Positions 27,501-34,690 of a stretch of DNA of 49,553 bases are shown here, piece after piece. Source of the stretch: a bacterium (lineage in GTDB: Bacteria; Spirochaetota; UBA4802; UBA5550); the NCBI GenBank assembly GCA_024224995.1, contig JAAENB010000012.1, forward strand, positions 1 to 49,553, read 5' to 3'. How positions within the stretch are numbered: position 1 is the stretch's first letter; each line of letters opens with the position of its first letter. The notes below the pieces were generated by a model. The model was given only the letters and a program-made list of their open reading frames with translations. It had not been told where the DNA came from and did not search any database. The translations under genes were made by a program, and so were the position numbers.

Positions 27501-29195
27501 CACTACTTTTTTAAGCCCTTTTCCTTTTAAGGTCTTATCAAAAGCCATAAGCAGCGCTTCTATTTTAACGGTATCGCCCGGACTATATACCATATTCTCT
27601 CTTTTTACCTTTATAAAAAAGGCACTTCTGTTTACTGAAAAAGAGGTGGACCCGCTCAAGGTCGCGCTCGATGAAGTTACGGTTGCCATCACTGTATAGG
27701 TATAATCTTTATCAAATTTATCGGGCTTCATGGTAAATTTCAAGGTCCCGTTGCTGTCAAGGGTTCCTGTTTTATCCAGAACCAGGTCGCGTTTTCCATC
27801 GCTCTGGCGAAATCCCAGGTATTCGGCTGCTTCTTCAAAATAAGGGAGCTGGCCTACGGGTGAGAAATCATACTTGAGTCTTCGGAATACCCGGTAATGG
27901 ACCGATTCTCCGGAGACGGGTTCTCCAAAGTAAAATTTTGCTGTTATGGTGACGGGTACATTTTCCTTGCCTACATAGGACCGTTTACCGGTCTTTACCT
28001 TTACTAAAAAGGGCGGTTTTTTATAGGCCTCTACACTGAATTCTGTTGAGTAACTCTTGCCCTGGTAATCCAGTACTATGTTATAGGTTCCCAGGTATTG
28101 ATCCCGCATATCGGGCAGGGTAAAAGTTCCTACAAAAGTCCCCATATCGCCGGATAGAGTTACCGGGATACTGTCTATTACGGTATCGCCTTTTTCTGTT
28201 ATTACTGTTGCTTTTGCGCCGCCTGTTACCCGCTTATATTTATCATTCTTATAATTTCTTACGATGCCCTTAAAAAATACCTCGTCCCCGGGCCGGTAAA
28301 TTGGCCTGTCCGTATAAATAAAGGTCCGGACTCCGCCTGTTCCGTAAAAAGACTTCGCGTAAAAATTCGGGTCCGATATCGTATACTGCTCACCTTTTTT
28401 TACGATTATGAGGCTTTGTCTCCGGCTTTTGCCTTTATAGGACATGACTCCTGATTTATTTGTCTTCCCGGTGCTGATTGTTTTCCCGTTGGTCCCGTCA
28501 ATTATGCTGATAGTCGCCTGGTCAAGGGGCACGCCTGTGTCCCTTGCGGCCGCGTATATGAGGGTCTCCTTATCGGCCTGCTTTGTCAAAAAGTTGATAT
28601 TCGACTTTACCACCAGGGTATATCCCAGGTTCGTGCCCGATACCACCTCGATCAAATATACTCCACTATTCTTTATTGGCACCGGCACCCGCCGATATAC
28701 CCAGCTCGCGTTCGTTTTTGGAATTGAAAACGATACCAGGAACCGGTGGCCCGGTAATAATCCCGGCATTGCCACATCGGGCGCGGCCTCATATTTATTA
28801 AAATCGACTTCCATGGCCCGCTTTATATGGCTCCGGGTCCGCACATTAAACTCCCTCCGCGCTATTTTACGCATATCTTTCTTATATGTCTGTAATGTCT
28901 TCTTAAATATTGCAAAGGGGTTGCCATAGGTCTTATTGTTCTTCTCTTTTACCAGGCGCTCTTTCACCTTTTTTGCCAGGTACTTATCGGGCTCTTTTAC
29001 CTGGTATACACGGAACTCATAGGGCTTGCTGCCCGGGCCTTCCAGGTTTACATAGGGAATCTCTTGTTCTCCGAAGCTTTTATCGGTCCCCAGATAGAAT
29101 TTTGGGCTGCTGCCGGAGCCGTACTGGCCGGTTAGTGCCAGTGGGAGCAGGATGAGGATAAATAATACCAGTGAGAAGAGCTTGTTTCGTTTCAT
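24576..29195 (-). CDS. Bacterial alpha-2-macroglobulin (YfaS-like) with thioester motif
   Basis: 1539 residues, secreted by an ordinary signal peptide (LPLALTGQ; no lipobox Cys). Macroglobulin landmarks are YTDRPIYRPGDEVFFKG (near residue 293), SIYKPGGDVVLKVET and the VVDEAIYQL segment. The MG10/ANA-type segment is FKDTTFWDATVKTDKRGKA with LTTWRVTARAV, and the thioester site is YPYGCIEQTMSR (Cys1073, Gln1076). An alpha-toroid with GPDGGFGWYGG repeats follows the thioester. It should trap attacking proteases in the periplasm or at the surface. Unlike the lipoprotein YfhM type it has no adjacent pbpC; the YfaP-like genes downstream match the yfaS-type neighbourhood. Confidence 0.93.
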   Translation of the reverse strand: MKRNKLFSLVLFILILLPLALTGQYGSGSSPKFYLGTDKSFGEQEIPYVNLEGPGSKPYEFRVYQVKEPDKYLAKKVKERLVKEKNNKTYGNPFAIFKKTLQTYKKDMRKIARREFNVRTRSHIKRAMEVDFNKYEAAPDVAMPGLLPGHRFLVSFSIPKTNASWVYRRVPVPIKNSGVYLIEVVSGTNLGYTLVVKSNINFLTKQADKETLIYAAARDTGVPLDQATISIIDGTNGKTISTGKTNKSGVMSYKGKSRRQSLIIVKKGEQYTISDPNFYAKSFYGTGGVRTFIYTDRPIYRPGDEVFFKGIVRNYKNDKYKRVTGGAKATVITEKGDTVIDSIPVTLSGDMGTFVGTFTLPDMRDQYLGTYNIVLDYQGKSYSTEFSVEAYKKPPFLVKVKTGKRSYVGKENVPVTITAKFYFGEPVSGESVHYRVFRRLKYDFSPVGQLPYFEEAAEYLGFRQSDGKRDLVLDKTGTLDSNGTLKFTMKPDKFDKDYTYTVMATVTSSSATLSGSTSFSVNRSAFFIKVKRENMVYSPGDTVKIEALLMAFDKTLKGKGLKKVVGGRKIKGTLYTRSFHSISQESKRKKVTSKKVKTDGSGKGILNFKLPGKGHFIVKFEAKDPGGKTTTAETTLWASGKNDSIQVPFKNLTLKPSRDIYSVGDYADILILSPVADGSIFVSLEGNRIFKHETLKLNGNTYKYRVKITSAMTPNFTISVSQFHANELYKSQMKIVAPPQEKFLRVRVTPDRSIYKPGGDVVLKVETLDYKKRGVPAEVSLSVVDEAIYQLQADRNPKMGTYFYHPRRNNVNTTVSSAYRFFGYAESRRLKLALNRKGILPLGAIKEEAERSREKFKDTTFWDATVKTDKRGKATIKFTLAENLTTWRVTARAVTADTKVGEARAKFLARRDLMLVGGIPRYMIRGDKQKVAANVSNYTKNPLKTKVTISAKDAKIIGKKEYVVDIAPGKSEQLYFTVEPSADPKKAVAEINLQARGGTYFDGAKHKVPLTYFGLPRSVRGSVRLASGDDSDKAVVALPASYADPKLTLRLSPGSGEALRQSLAYLTDYPYGCIEQTMSRFMPLLAAKKAGFISPRLKNELPKMIKQGLFLIKSHQGPDGGFGWYGGQKSNPMMTAYVYRGLAICKKLHGKVEDSMITKARRFLYRQVDSTGFSKFEKAYILFCLSEGGKIEKSMIDKLVDDADDMDAYGKALTSLILINQGEKSKGTDMFVSALEDSKFSNKPELTFASLGDRNNWREDSVEITASLLLAAVRLNRDQDLAENLASLLLVNRHGHAWKNSRDTAMAVLALSEKLERFAESGESSTITVSVNGKKIKTFTANPKDINKGDAVIAIPGSRVKAGDNTISIEKKAGVPLYASAILTFFDKSKSFDPIEKGFSVSREYHKVETEESDGGLKLSTSETKNFNVGDLVMISMKVSKAKEAGSFFLIEDPILPGFSFVNKDSEYYSGDRKRGYDERQIYDERAVFFLAGPTREDTVRYFLRAEIPGTYRSLPAKASLMYYPDVYGGSEDTEVVIK

Positions 29196-29311
29196 TCTTT
29201 TTTTCCCCGTTTTTTGGTGTTGCCGGGTGGACCCGGCGTTATTTGTACAGGTAGTCGCGTTATTATAGGGTGTTTTTGTTTTTTGTCAATAATTATATTT
29301 TTGGGGGGGTT

Positions 29312-29598
29312 TCACTCCAAAAATTCCCCCTCCGCCAGGCTAAAACACCTCTCCTCCCCAACTATCAAATGATCTAGCAGCTCTATCCCAACAATCTCCC
29401 CCACAGACACCAGCCGTTTGGTAATCCAAACATCCTTCTCCGAAGGTTCCGGCAAAACTCCCGAACCTTTGACGGGGAATCTACCCTGGGCAGGGTAGGG
29501 GAATTCTTATAGCGGATCTCCATCTCCTTGAGGATGGTATGGTTTATTTCGGGAAGGGTGTCTTTTGGTTGAGTTGACTCCTGGTTGTGGGTTTCCAT
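29312..29598 (-). pseudogene. radC (JAB-domain) remnant, core deleted and frame lost
   Basis: An intact start (ATG 29598, RBS AGGAG) opens a frame reading KEMEIRYKNSPTLPRVDSPS and SKVREFC, like the N-terminus of phage/island RadC proteins. That frame stops at 29383. In another frame the C-terminal part of RadC follows directly: LPEPSEKDVWITKRLVSVG, EIVGIELLDHLIVGEE and a TGA at 29314. The metal-binding HNHPSG core and about 60 residues are missing at the junction. An internal deletion with frame loss best explains this. Intact radC-like genes of this type occur on mobile islands. Confidence 0.75.
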
Positions 29599-29758
29599 AT
29601 TTTCTCCTGAATATAAATCATTAACATTGAGTCAATTTTTACAACAATGTCATTTAAAAGTCAATCATTTTGTTCCCATTAGGAACATTTTTTACCTTTT
29701 TACCTTTAAATTCACTTTTTTACTTTTGTAAAAAATTCAATAGATTACATATGACAAT

Positions 29759-30121
29759 ATGAGCGAGATTATTGCTAAAATAAATGAAAGGATACTAACC
29801 GCAAGAAAAGCTTTTGGCTTAACCCAGGAAGATATGTCAAAACAAATGGGGGTCAGCCGGTCCCACTTTGCGAAGATAGAAAAAAACCTCCAGTCTCCTT
29901 CGTATAATTTCCTGCTAAAACTATCAGAAAAATTTAACGTTTCACTGGATTGGCTAATCTCCGGACGGGGCCAGATGCAGGTAATTTCAAACGACCATTT
30001 TCTTAATAAATTAGAGCCGGAACATGTTGATTTCTTAGAAGAATTTTTCTCATTGTCGAAAGAAAAGCAGAAAAAGTTCCTTCAGATATTTCTGGAAATT
30101 ATTTCAACGGGTAAGGACTAA
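29759..30121 (+). CDS. XRE-family HTH regulator 1
   Basis: 120 residues. HTH at about 8-65 (RILTARKAFGLTQEDMSKQM, GVSRSHFAKIEKNLQSPS), then the typical ending SLDWLISGRG. A helical tail follows (LSKEKQKKFLQIFLEII). There is no clear ribosome site before the ATG. It is a paralogue of the genes at 30139 and 34691; it shares the DHFLN-L-P and S-EKQ tail pattern with the latter. It is 17 bases upstream of the second regulator, so the two are cotranscribed. It may control the Uma2 gene or itself. Confidence 0.85.
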   Translation: MSEIIAKINERILTARKAFGLTQEDMSKQMGVSRSHFAKIEKNLQSPSYNFLLKLSEKFNVSLDWLISGRGQMQVISNDHFLNKLEPEHVDFLEEFFSLSKEKQKKFLQIFLEIISTGKD

Positions 30122-30138
30122 AATAAATAGTAAAAATA

Positions 30139-30495
30139 ATGGAATTAAAGGAAATATCCAAACGATTAAAGACGGTACGAAAAAGCCTGGAAAAAACGCA
30201 GCAAGAGTTCGCAGATGAAGTGGGTTTATCAAAAGGTTTTATTTCAAAAATAGAAGCAGGTATTCAGCAGCCTTCTGCTCATTTTCTAAGCCAGATGAGT
30301 GAGACTTATGATATATCTGTTGATTGGTTATTGTTTGGATATGGAGAAATGATTGCAAATCCGGGGAATGATTCTTCAGCGAAATTGACTCCGGAATTGG
30401 AAGAGTTACGGCAATTGCTGGATTCTTTGCCGGATGAAAAGCAAAAGCAGTTACTAAAAGGTTTTATCGAAATTACTCTGGCAGCTAAGAAATAA
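30139..30495 (+). CDS. XRE-family HTH regulator 2
   Basis: 118 residues. HTH at about 6-62 (RLKTVRKSLEKTQQEFADEV, GLSKGFISKIEAGIQQPS), then SVDWLLFGYG and a helical tail LPDEKQKQLLKGFIEIT. It is closely related to regulators 1 and 3. It is in tandem with regulator 1 and 44 bases before the Uma2-type gene. There is no strong ribosome site, so translation may depend on the upstream gene. Confidence 0.85.
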   Translation: MELKEISKRLKTVRKSLEKTQQEFADEVGLSKGFISKIEAGIQQPSAHFLSQMSETYDISVDWLLFGYGEMIANPGNDSSAKLTPELEELRQLLDSLPDEKQKQLLKGFIEITLAAKK

Positions 30496-30539
30496 ATAAA
30501 TTACATATAACAACTGAGGGAAAAGAGTAGAATTTATCA

Positions 30540-31124
30540 ATGAAACAAAACCCAAAATACACTTACGCCGACTACCTCACCTGGAACGATAACCAACGAT
30601 GGGAAATCATCGAAGGTAAACGATACGCCCTGCCGTCAGGAAACCCAACAAGACATCAAACCACGGTAGGGAATATTATCGGACTAATGGGCAGCTATTT
30701 CAAATCCTGGCCTTATTTTGGATTCTTTCTGGATGTACGGTTGGGTGAGACTCCAAAAATAGACGAATCCGTTATAAATGTAGTTCAGCCCGATATCGTG
30801 GGTGTATATGATGAATCAAAACTGGACAACAAAGGTGTAACAGGTTCTCCCGATATCTTAATAGAAATCCTCGCCCCTGAATCAATGGAGAAAGACTGGA
30901 GAGAAAAATACGATCTTTATGAAAAATATGGCGTCCGCTCATATTGGATCATTGACCCGGGATTAAAAGCGGCTCATATCTATATACTAAATGATGCCGG
31001 AAAATTTTCCCAGGAAGCACGGCATGAATATGAGGGTATAATCGAATCCGCAATATATCCGGGGCTCAAAATCGACCTGAAAGAACTGTTCAAAGATGTA
31101 GACCAATTTGGTCCACAATATTAA
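30540..31124 (+). CDS. Uma2-family PD-(D/E)xK nuclease-like protein
   Basis: 194 residues. The core shows YADYLTWNDNQRWEIIEGKRY, VVQPDIVGVYD (Asp85), SPDILIEILAPES (Asp105, Glu109) and REKYDLYEKYGVRSYWIIDP, the Uma2 (DUF820) signature of the restriction-endonuclease-like fold. Members are widespread in multi-copy genomes and their targets are unknown. It is full length and probably cotranscribed with the two XRE regulators. GC content and codon use are similar to its neighbours. Confidence 0.9.
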   Translation: MKQNPKYTYADYLTWNDNQRWEIIEGKRYALPSGNPTRHQTTVGNIIGLMGSYFKSWPYFGFFLDVRLGETPKIDESVINVVQPDIVGVYDESKLDNKGVTGSPDILIEILAPESMEKDWREKYDLYEKYGVRSYWIIDPGLKAAHIYILNDAGKFSQEARHEYEGIIESAIYPGLKIDLKELFKDVDQFGPQY

Positions 31125-31201
31125 ATTCCTATCAAATTTAACAAACCCTTCTTCCTGGAAGGATAATAAGACCCTTTTCCAATTTCTTCTTTAAAAAAAC
31201 G

Positions 31202-31240
31202 ATTTTTTTCAACCATTTCAAAAAAAGTTTGTTACTTTTT
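31202..31240. repeat. 40-bp direct repeat, copy A
   Basis: Contains ATTTTTTTCAACCATTT followed by an A-run and AGTTTGTTACTTTTT. The copy at 32385-32424 differs at only about two positions. Copy A lies in the leader of the second RHH-like gene. Confidence 0.8.
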
Positions 31241-31327
31241 CCCCTAAAATGATGCTCTATTAATAAGGGCATGTTACTTTAAAATCAAAAAAAATCATGC
31301 TGATAATATACTACCAGGAGCATTTTT

Positions 31328-31855
31328 ATGATAATAAACACCACAATCAACTTCCGAGTCTCCGTTTTAGAAAAGGTCAACGCCGCTGCCGAAACGCTTG
31401 ATATTTCCAGAACCAGGGTCATTATTAAACTCCTGAAAAAAGTCATGAACGAAAAAAACTTCTCCGCGCGCATGGCCATCGCAGTTCAATATCAACGCCT
31501 CTTTCCTGTCGTTGATCCGGACCTCGACCCGGATTCCGATATTGATCCCGATTCCGAAGCGGAGGAAGATTGCTGGCATAAATTCCATATCTCGTTCCAG
31601 GAGGACGAGTACGAAATGTTTTTAGACCTCCGAAAATTCCGTAAAATGTCTGTATCCGCGCTCGTCGCCTATGCAGTAAAGGAACACCTGGATTCCCTAT
31701 TGGGCTTGCCTCAAGAAGACCCCATTCCAACCGATAACAACCGGTTCAAACATTATGTGATAAGCTCCTCGGAGATGCATGGGGTGATTTCATGGCAGCT
31801 TTTTTGGGGACTCCCGGAAAAAACGGCAGAATTACTCCAATGCAGGCTCATTTAG
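31328..31855 (+). CDS. Protein with two ribbon-helix-helix-like halves (paralogue of 9944 gene)
   Basis: 175 residues, RBS CAGGAGC before the ATG. First unit: NTTINFRVSVLEKVNAAAET, LDISRTRVIIKLLKKVM. Then an Asp/Pro-rich linker (DPDLDPDSDIDPDSEAEED) absent from the paralogue. Second unit: HKFHISFQEDEYEMFLDLRK, FRKMSVSALVAYAVKEHL, and the tail FWGLPEKT. Sharing of both units and of the tail shows common descent with the 9944 gene. A DNA-binding role is inferred. Its 3' end overlaps the convergent gene at 31832 by 24 bases. Confidence 0.6.
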   Translation: MIINTTINFRVSVLEKVNAAAETLDISRTRVIIKLLKKVMNEKNFSARMAIAVQYQRLFPVVDPDLDPDSDIDPDSEAEEDCWHKFHISFQEDEYEMFLDLRKFRKMSVSALVAYAVKEHLDSLLGLPQEDPIPTDNNRFKHYVISSSEMHGVISWQLFWGLPEKTAELLQCRLI

Positions 31856-32347
31856 AGCCAAAACCGGCACAAAAATCTCAATAACAGAATCAACCTTGTT
31901 CCAATGAAATCTATTATCATATTTTTCCAGGAAAACAATGCCCGGGCTATTAGAATCTTTAATGGGAAGATTATTCGCGGGAATATACTCTTTAAAAATT
32001 AACGCAACCGTATGTTTGATATTCATCAATTTACCTCTGTGCTCGAAAAAGGCAAAAGGCCCGGAAGGGATGGTTTTACGGAGCATACTACCCGGGTATG
32101 TATGCTCCTCAATCCAGGGAACAGCAGTCATGTAAAAAATCCTATCATTCTCTTTATACGTAATACCGAACTTTTCCCAATAACCCGAATTCGCGGACCG
32201 GCCAACTACTCTATGTAAGGACGAGTTAAACTTTTTCCAGAGATTTGAAATTATGTGAAAATTCGAGGATTGGGACCGGGTAAGTTCAGTACACAAACCG
32301 ATAAGTTCACGCTGGTTTAATTCAATTATAGTTACAGTATCTTTCAT
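31832..32347 (-). CDS. GyrI-like/effector-binding domain protein
   Basis: 171 residues. The pattern GITYKENDRIFYMTAVPW ... IPSGPFAFFEHRGKL ... HWNKVDSVIEIFVPV matches the GyrI-like small-molecule-binding fold found as the effector domain of AraC/MerR regulators and as stand-alone proteins. No HTH is present. Such proteins bind drugs or cyclopropanoid compounds. It is convergent with and overlaps the RHH-like gene, and the pair is bracketed by the two copies of a 40-bp repeat. Confidence 0.75.
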   Translation of the reverse strand: MKDTVTIIELNQRELIGLCTELTRSQSSNFHIISNLWKKFNSSLHRVVGRSANSGYWEKFGITYKENDRIFYMTAVPWIEEHTYPGSMLRKTIPSGPFAFFEHRGKLMNIKHTVALIFKEYIPANNLPIKDSNSPGIVFLEKYDNRFHWNKVDSVIEIFVPVLALNEPALE

Positions 32348-32384
32348 TCATGAACCTGATAATATTTAAAAAACAGGAACCTGT

Positions 32385-32424
32385 ATTTTTTTCAACCATT
32401 TAAAAAATAGTTTGTTACTTTTTT
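32385..32424. repeat. 40-bp direct repeat, copy B
   Basis: Near-identical to 31202-31240. The similarity continues upstream in a TTTAAAAAA tract but is interrupted by an extra AGGAACCTGT, part of the short inverted repeat ACAGG-AA-CCTGT at 32373-32384. No RHH-like gene follows this copy. Confidence 0.75.
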
Positions 32425-32544
32425 CTCAAAGGGTGGGGAGAGGCAGGAGTCGCACCCCATAGGGCAGCAGAGCAGAACCCGGATAACATCTCCCGGGAAC
32501 AGGCCCTGTTTCTAAAAATAGTTCACCAGGGCTATGGGGATTTC

Positions 32545-32577
32545 TCATAGCGTGGGGCTTCCAGCCCCTCGTTATGA
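32545..32577. repeat. Imperfect palindrome related to the 39391 palindrome
   Basis: TCATAGCGTGGGGCT pairs with AGCCCCTCGTTATGA around a 3-base loop, with one G-U and one mismatch. The ends (TCATA-CG ... CCCCTCGTTATGA) match the perfect palindrome at 39391-39426, so both seem to belong to one dispersed repeat family. Confidence 0.65.
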
Positions 32578-32623
32578 TGAAGACGGCCCGGTTGTGTTTA
32601 AAAAGAGTTTCTTAAGACCACAT

Positions 32624-32718
32624 CTCCGCGCAAGGGATACGCAGGGTTTAGTCCGGAGGTCTTCCGCAGGACCGGAGCGAAGCGGAGCCCGGAGAAGCCC
32701 GGCCCGCAGGGTGCGCCC
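32624..32718. other. GC-rich structured block
   Basis: About 95 bases of clearly higher GC than the surrounding DNA, with short complementary pieces (GGTC 58-61 with GACC 70-73 of the 326xx block, extended by TCC/GGA) and the repetitive GGAGCGAAGCGGAGCCCGG. It may be a foreign fragment, a dispersed repeat or a structured RNA. Confidence 0.4.
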
Positions 32719-32752
32719 AAATCCAGTTCCTACAGAGCCATTAAAAAAACAA

Positions 32753-32780
32753 TTGACACATACTGGACGGTTAGTACGCT
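32753..32780 (+). promoter_or_regulatory. TetR-gene promoter with embedded operator-like palindrome
   Basis: TTGACA (32753-32758) is followed after 16 bases by TACGCT (32775-32780). The spacer contains TACTGGACGGTTAGTA (32761-32776), an imperfect inverted repeat (TACT ... AGTA) of the type bound by TetR-family dimers. Autorepression of the gene at 32810 is likely. Confidence 0.5.
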
Positions 32781-32809
32781 AGCAATAATCAAGCACCAGG
32801 GAAAAAACA

Positions 32810-33394
32810 ATGGATACAAAAGAGCAGCTATTAGAAAAGGCAATACAGGGATTCATCGAAAAGGGATACGAGAACGTAAGCATCGACAACATAACTGCGG
32901 AATGCGATATCACAAAGGGAGCCTTTTACTATCATTTTAAGAACAAGGATGAGATTTTCATTCAGGCGGCATTTATAATTTTCAGTGAGATCAATGAATG
33001 GTTAAACAAGAAAGTAATGCAAAGCGAAACAACGGAAGAGATAGTAAAATCTTATTTCGACCTGAAAGACTATTTTTCATATAGCCTCTATTACGATAAT
33101 GTCAACGCGAACATATACACCCTATTGATAGACATAGTAAAGCGGTTCCCAAATTTAAAGAAAAAAATACATGAATACTTCTTTGCCAATGTACCAATAA
33201 TCGCCAACAAATTAGAAGAAGCGCAAAAAGCGGGATTAGTAAAAAAAGAGATAAATCCCAATTCACAGGCGTATCATATAATATACCTGGTTGAGGGGCT
33301 CCTGTTTATTTCAGCGATCACCGGAGATGACGAATCACTAATTCAAAAAGCGGAAAATCTGGGGAACGAGGTCTGGGACTCTATAAAGGTTTAG
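32810..33394 (+). CDS. TetR/AcrR-family transcriptional regulator
   Basis: 194 residues. The N-terminal HTH is typical: KEQLLEKAIQGFIEKGYENV, SIDNITAECDITKGAFYYHF, KNKDEIFIQA. The C-terminal ligand domain is helical and not of a recognised subclass. The AGGGA before the ATG serves as RBS. A palindrome sits in its own promoter. The 3' end overlaps the convergent methyltransferase gene by 14 bases. The controlled target is not evident; no efflux pump is adjacent. Confidence 0.92.
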   Translation: MDTKEQLLEKAIQGFIEKGYENVSIDNITAECDITKGAFYYHFKNKDEIFIQAAFIIFSEINEWLNKKVMQSETTEEIVKSYFDLKDYFSYSLYYDNVNANIYTLLIDIVKRFPNLKKKIHEYFFANVPIIANKLEEAQKAGLVKKEINPNSQAYHIIYLVEGLLFISAITGDDESLIQKAENLGNEVWDSIKV

Positions 33395-34028
33395 ATTGTA
33401 ATATATAATAAATAGATTGAAAAGCATCAGGATTCTTTTTACATTCATTGATCTCATTTAATTCTTGCCCGAACAAAGAATCATTATCGATACTTTTAAT
33501 TTTAGCTTCCAGGCAGCAGTAATATTCATCCCACCAAACAGTACTATCCAGCTGAAAAATATCGAGCAGAACCAGGTCATTCTTTCTAAAGATCTTTCTT
33601 TTTTCAGAATCGTTTTTCAATTCATCATGAATTAAAAGATAGCCATTTTTTTTAAGGAGTTTCATCAGCGCCGGGAGCCCTTTTTCAAAGCCCACCACAT
33701 TGAGCAGGCCTTCCGCCACAACAATATCAAAAGTATTATTAACTAATGAATTATCAAAAAGGGAGCCATGAATAATTTTAAATCTATCAGCATAGTCTAA
33801 AGCGGCCACTTTTTCTTTTAACCGGTTCAGGGATGACTGATCCGGATCAACAGCATAAATCATACCATTAAATTTTTCAGCCAGAGCTACTGTTGCAACA
33901 CCGCTGCCGCAGCCAATATCCAGCAGAACCGGGTTCTCAATTTCAGGGATGAGCGAAAAAGCCTGGATAGTATATTTGGAAAGATTTTTTCTGCACTCGT
34001 CTTTTATTTCATATGAGCTGGGGTTCAT
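33381..34028 (-). CDS. Class I SAM-dependent methyltransferase
   Basis: 215 residues. Motif I LLDIGCGSGVATVAL (35-49), acidic residue at the end of beta-2 in YAVDPDQ (Asp61), and FDIVVAEGLLNVVGF for motif IV/post-motif. The fold binds S-adenosylmethionine; the substrate is unknown, with similarity to the Methyltransf_25/UbiE-type group. Its start overlaps the upstream zinc-ribbon gene by 20 bases, indicating coupled expression. Confidence 0.88.
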   Translation of the reverse strand: MNPSSYEIKDECRKNLSKYTIQAFSLIPEIENPVLLDIGCGSGVATVALAEKFNGMIYAVDPDQSSLNRLKEKVAALDYADRFKIIHGSLFDNSLVNNTFDIVVAEGLLNVVGFEKGLPALMKLLKKNGYLLIHDELKNDSEKRKIFRKNDLVLLDIFQLDSTVWWDEYYCCLEAKIKSIDNDSLFGQELNEINECKKNPDAFQSIYYILQSKPL

Positions 34029-34392
34029 AAAGAGTCTTAACCGCGTCCCAAAATTTAAGGAAAGCTAAGCGATGGCCGCAGTGAGGGCAGAATTTATCTT
34101 TTGTAGAAACGGGGTCTATATCTCGAATATAAACAATATCGCCATACCCCAGGCGGCGGTTATTCGGAAGATTCCACATCTCGGCTTTATATGATCCAAA
34201 ATCAACATGGCAGGAACTGCAAAGGACAAGGGTCAATCCTTCGATTATTTCAAATTCAGCAAACGAACGTTTTCCGGCTTGAAGATATTTCACTTCCCGG
34301 GGAAAAGCCCCACAATCCATACATGGAGTTGTTTCACGTACCTCAAGTTCATTACTGCAAATAGGACAATATGTATATTCTGAATAACCCAT
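34009..34392 (-). CDS. Four-CxxC zinc-ribbon protein
   Basis: 127 residues from the ATG at 34392; a GTG at 34416 would add 8 residues but has no ribosome site, whereas TAGGA lies 11-12 bases before the ATG. Four CxxC pairs are visible: CPIC, CMDC, CSSC and CPHC. The middle part LVLCSSCHVDFGSY is slightly HNH-like. No known family. It is coupled to the methyltransferase by overlap, so it may present or recruit the substrate; this is inference. Confidence 0.6.
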   Translation of the reverse strand: MGYSEYTYCPICSNELEVRETTPCMDCGAFPREVKYLQAGKRSFAEFEIIEGLTLVLCSSCHVDFGSYKAEMWNLPNNRRLGYGDIVYIRDIDPVSTKDKFCPHCGHRLAFLKFWDAVKTLYEPQLI

Positions 34393-34508
34393 TTGTTTAA
34401 ATTTCCTAATTTCCACAAAACACTAAAAGAACGCACCCGTCAATACATTAATTTGTCATTATTCTATTCTCTTCTATATAATGTAATATGATACAAAAAA
34501 ATGCTATA

Positions 34509-34647
34509 TTATCACAATTTATACGAATTTGGCTAAAAACTTGATAATATGGCACTTTTTAATATCGAAAAGTTACAATTTATCACTATTTACTCAAATT
34601 AATTAAAAAAAGTGCCAATTTATCACACCAAATTGCAGATTCATCAC
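34509..34647 (+). promoter_or_regulatory. Array of TTATCAC-type half-sites before XRE regulator 3
   Basis: CAATTTATCAC occurs exactly twice (34576-34586 and 34616-34626), with variants ATTATCAC (34508-34515) and ATTCATCAC (34639-34647). The last three are spaced 40 and 21 bases apart, that is about four and two helical turns. The same orientation and regular spacing suggest an operator array, probably for the XRE protein itself. Confidence 0.5.
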
Positions 34648-34690
34648 TTTTTTAATTGTTTTCATATAAAAATGTTCTAAATTGGCACAC

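Larger units (their letters stand above)
32348..32752. other. 405-bp intergenic region with repeats and a GC-rich block
   Basis: No convincing coding frame. It holds direct repeat copy B (32385-32424), an imperfect palindrome (32545-32577) and a GC-rich stretch (32624-32718) unlike its surroundings. The frame 32534-32782 translates to Arg/Pro-rich low-complexity sequence and is not accepted as a gene. Confidence 0.65.

Noticed and set aside
32534..32782. Forward frame of 82 codons
   Set aside because: Translates to Arg/Pro/Ser-rich low-complexity sequence, runs through a palindrome, a GC-rich block and the TetR promoter, and has no ribosome site.
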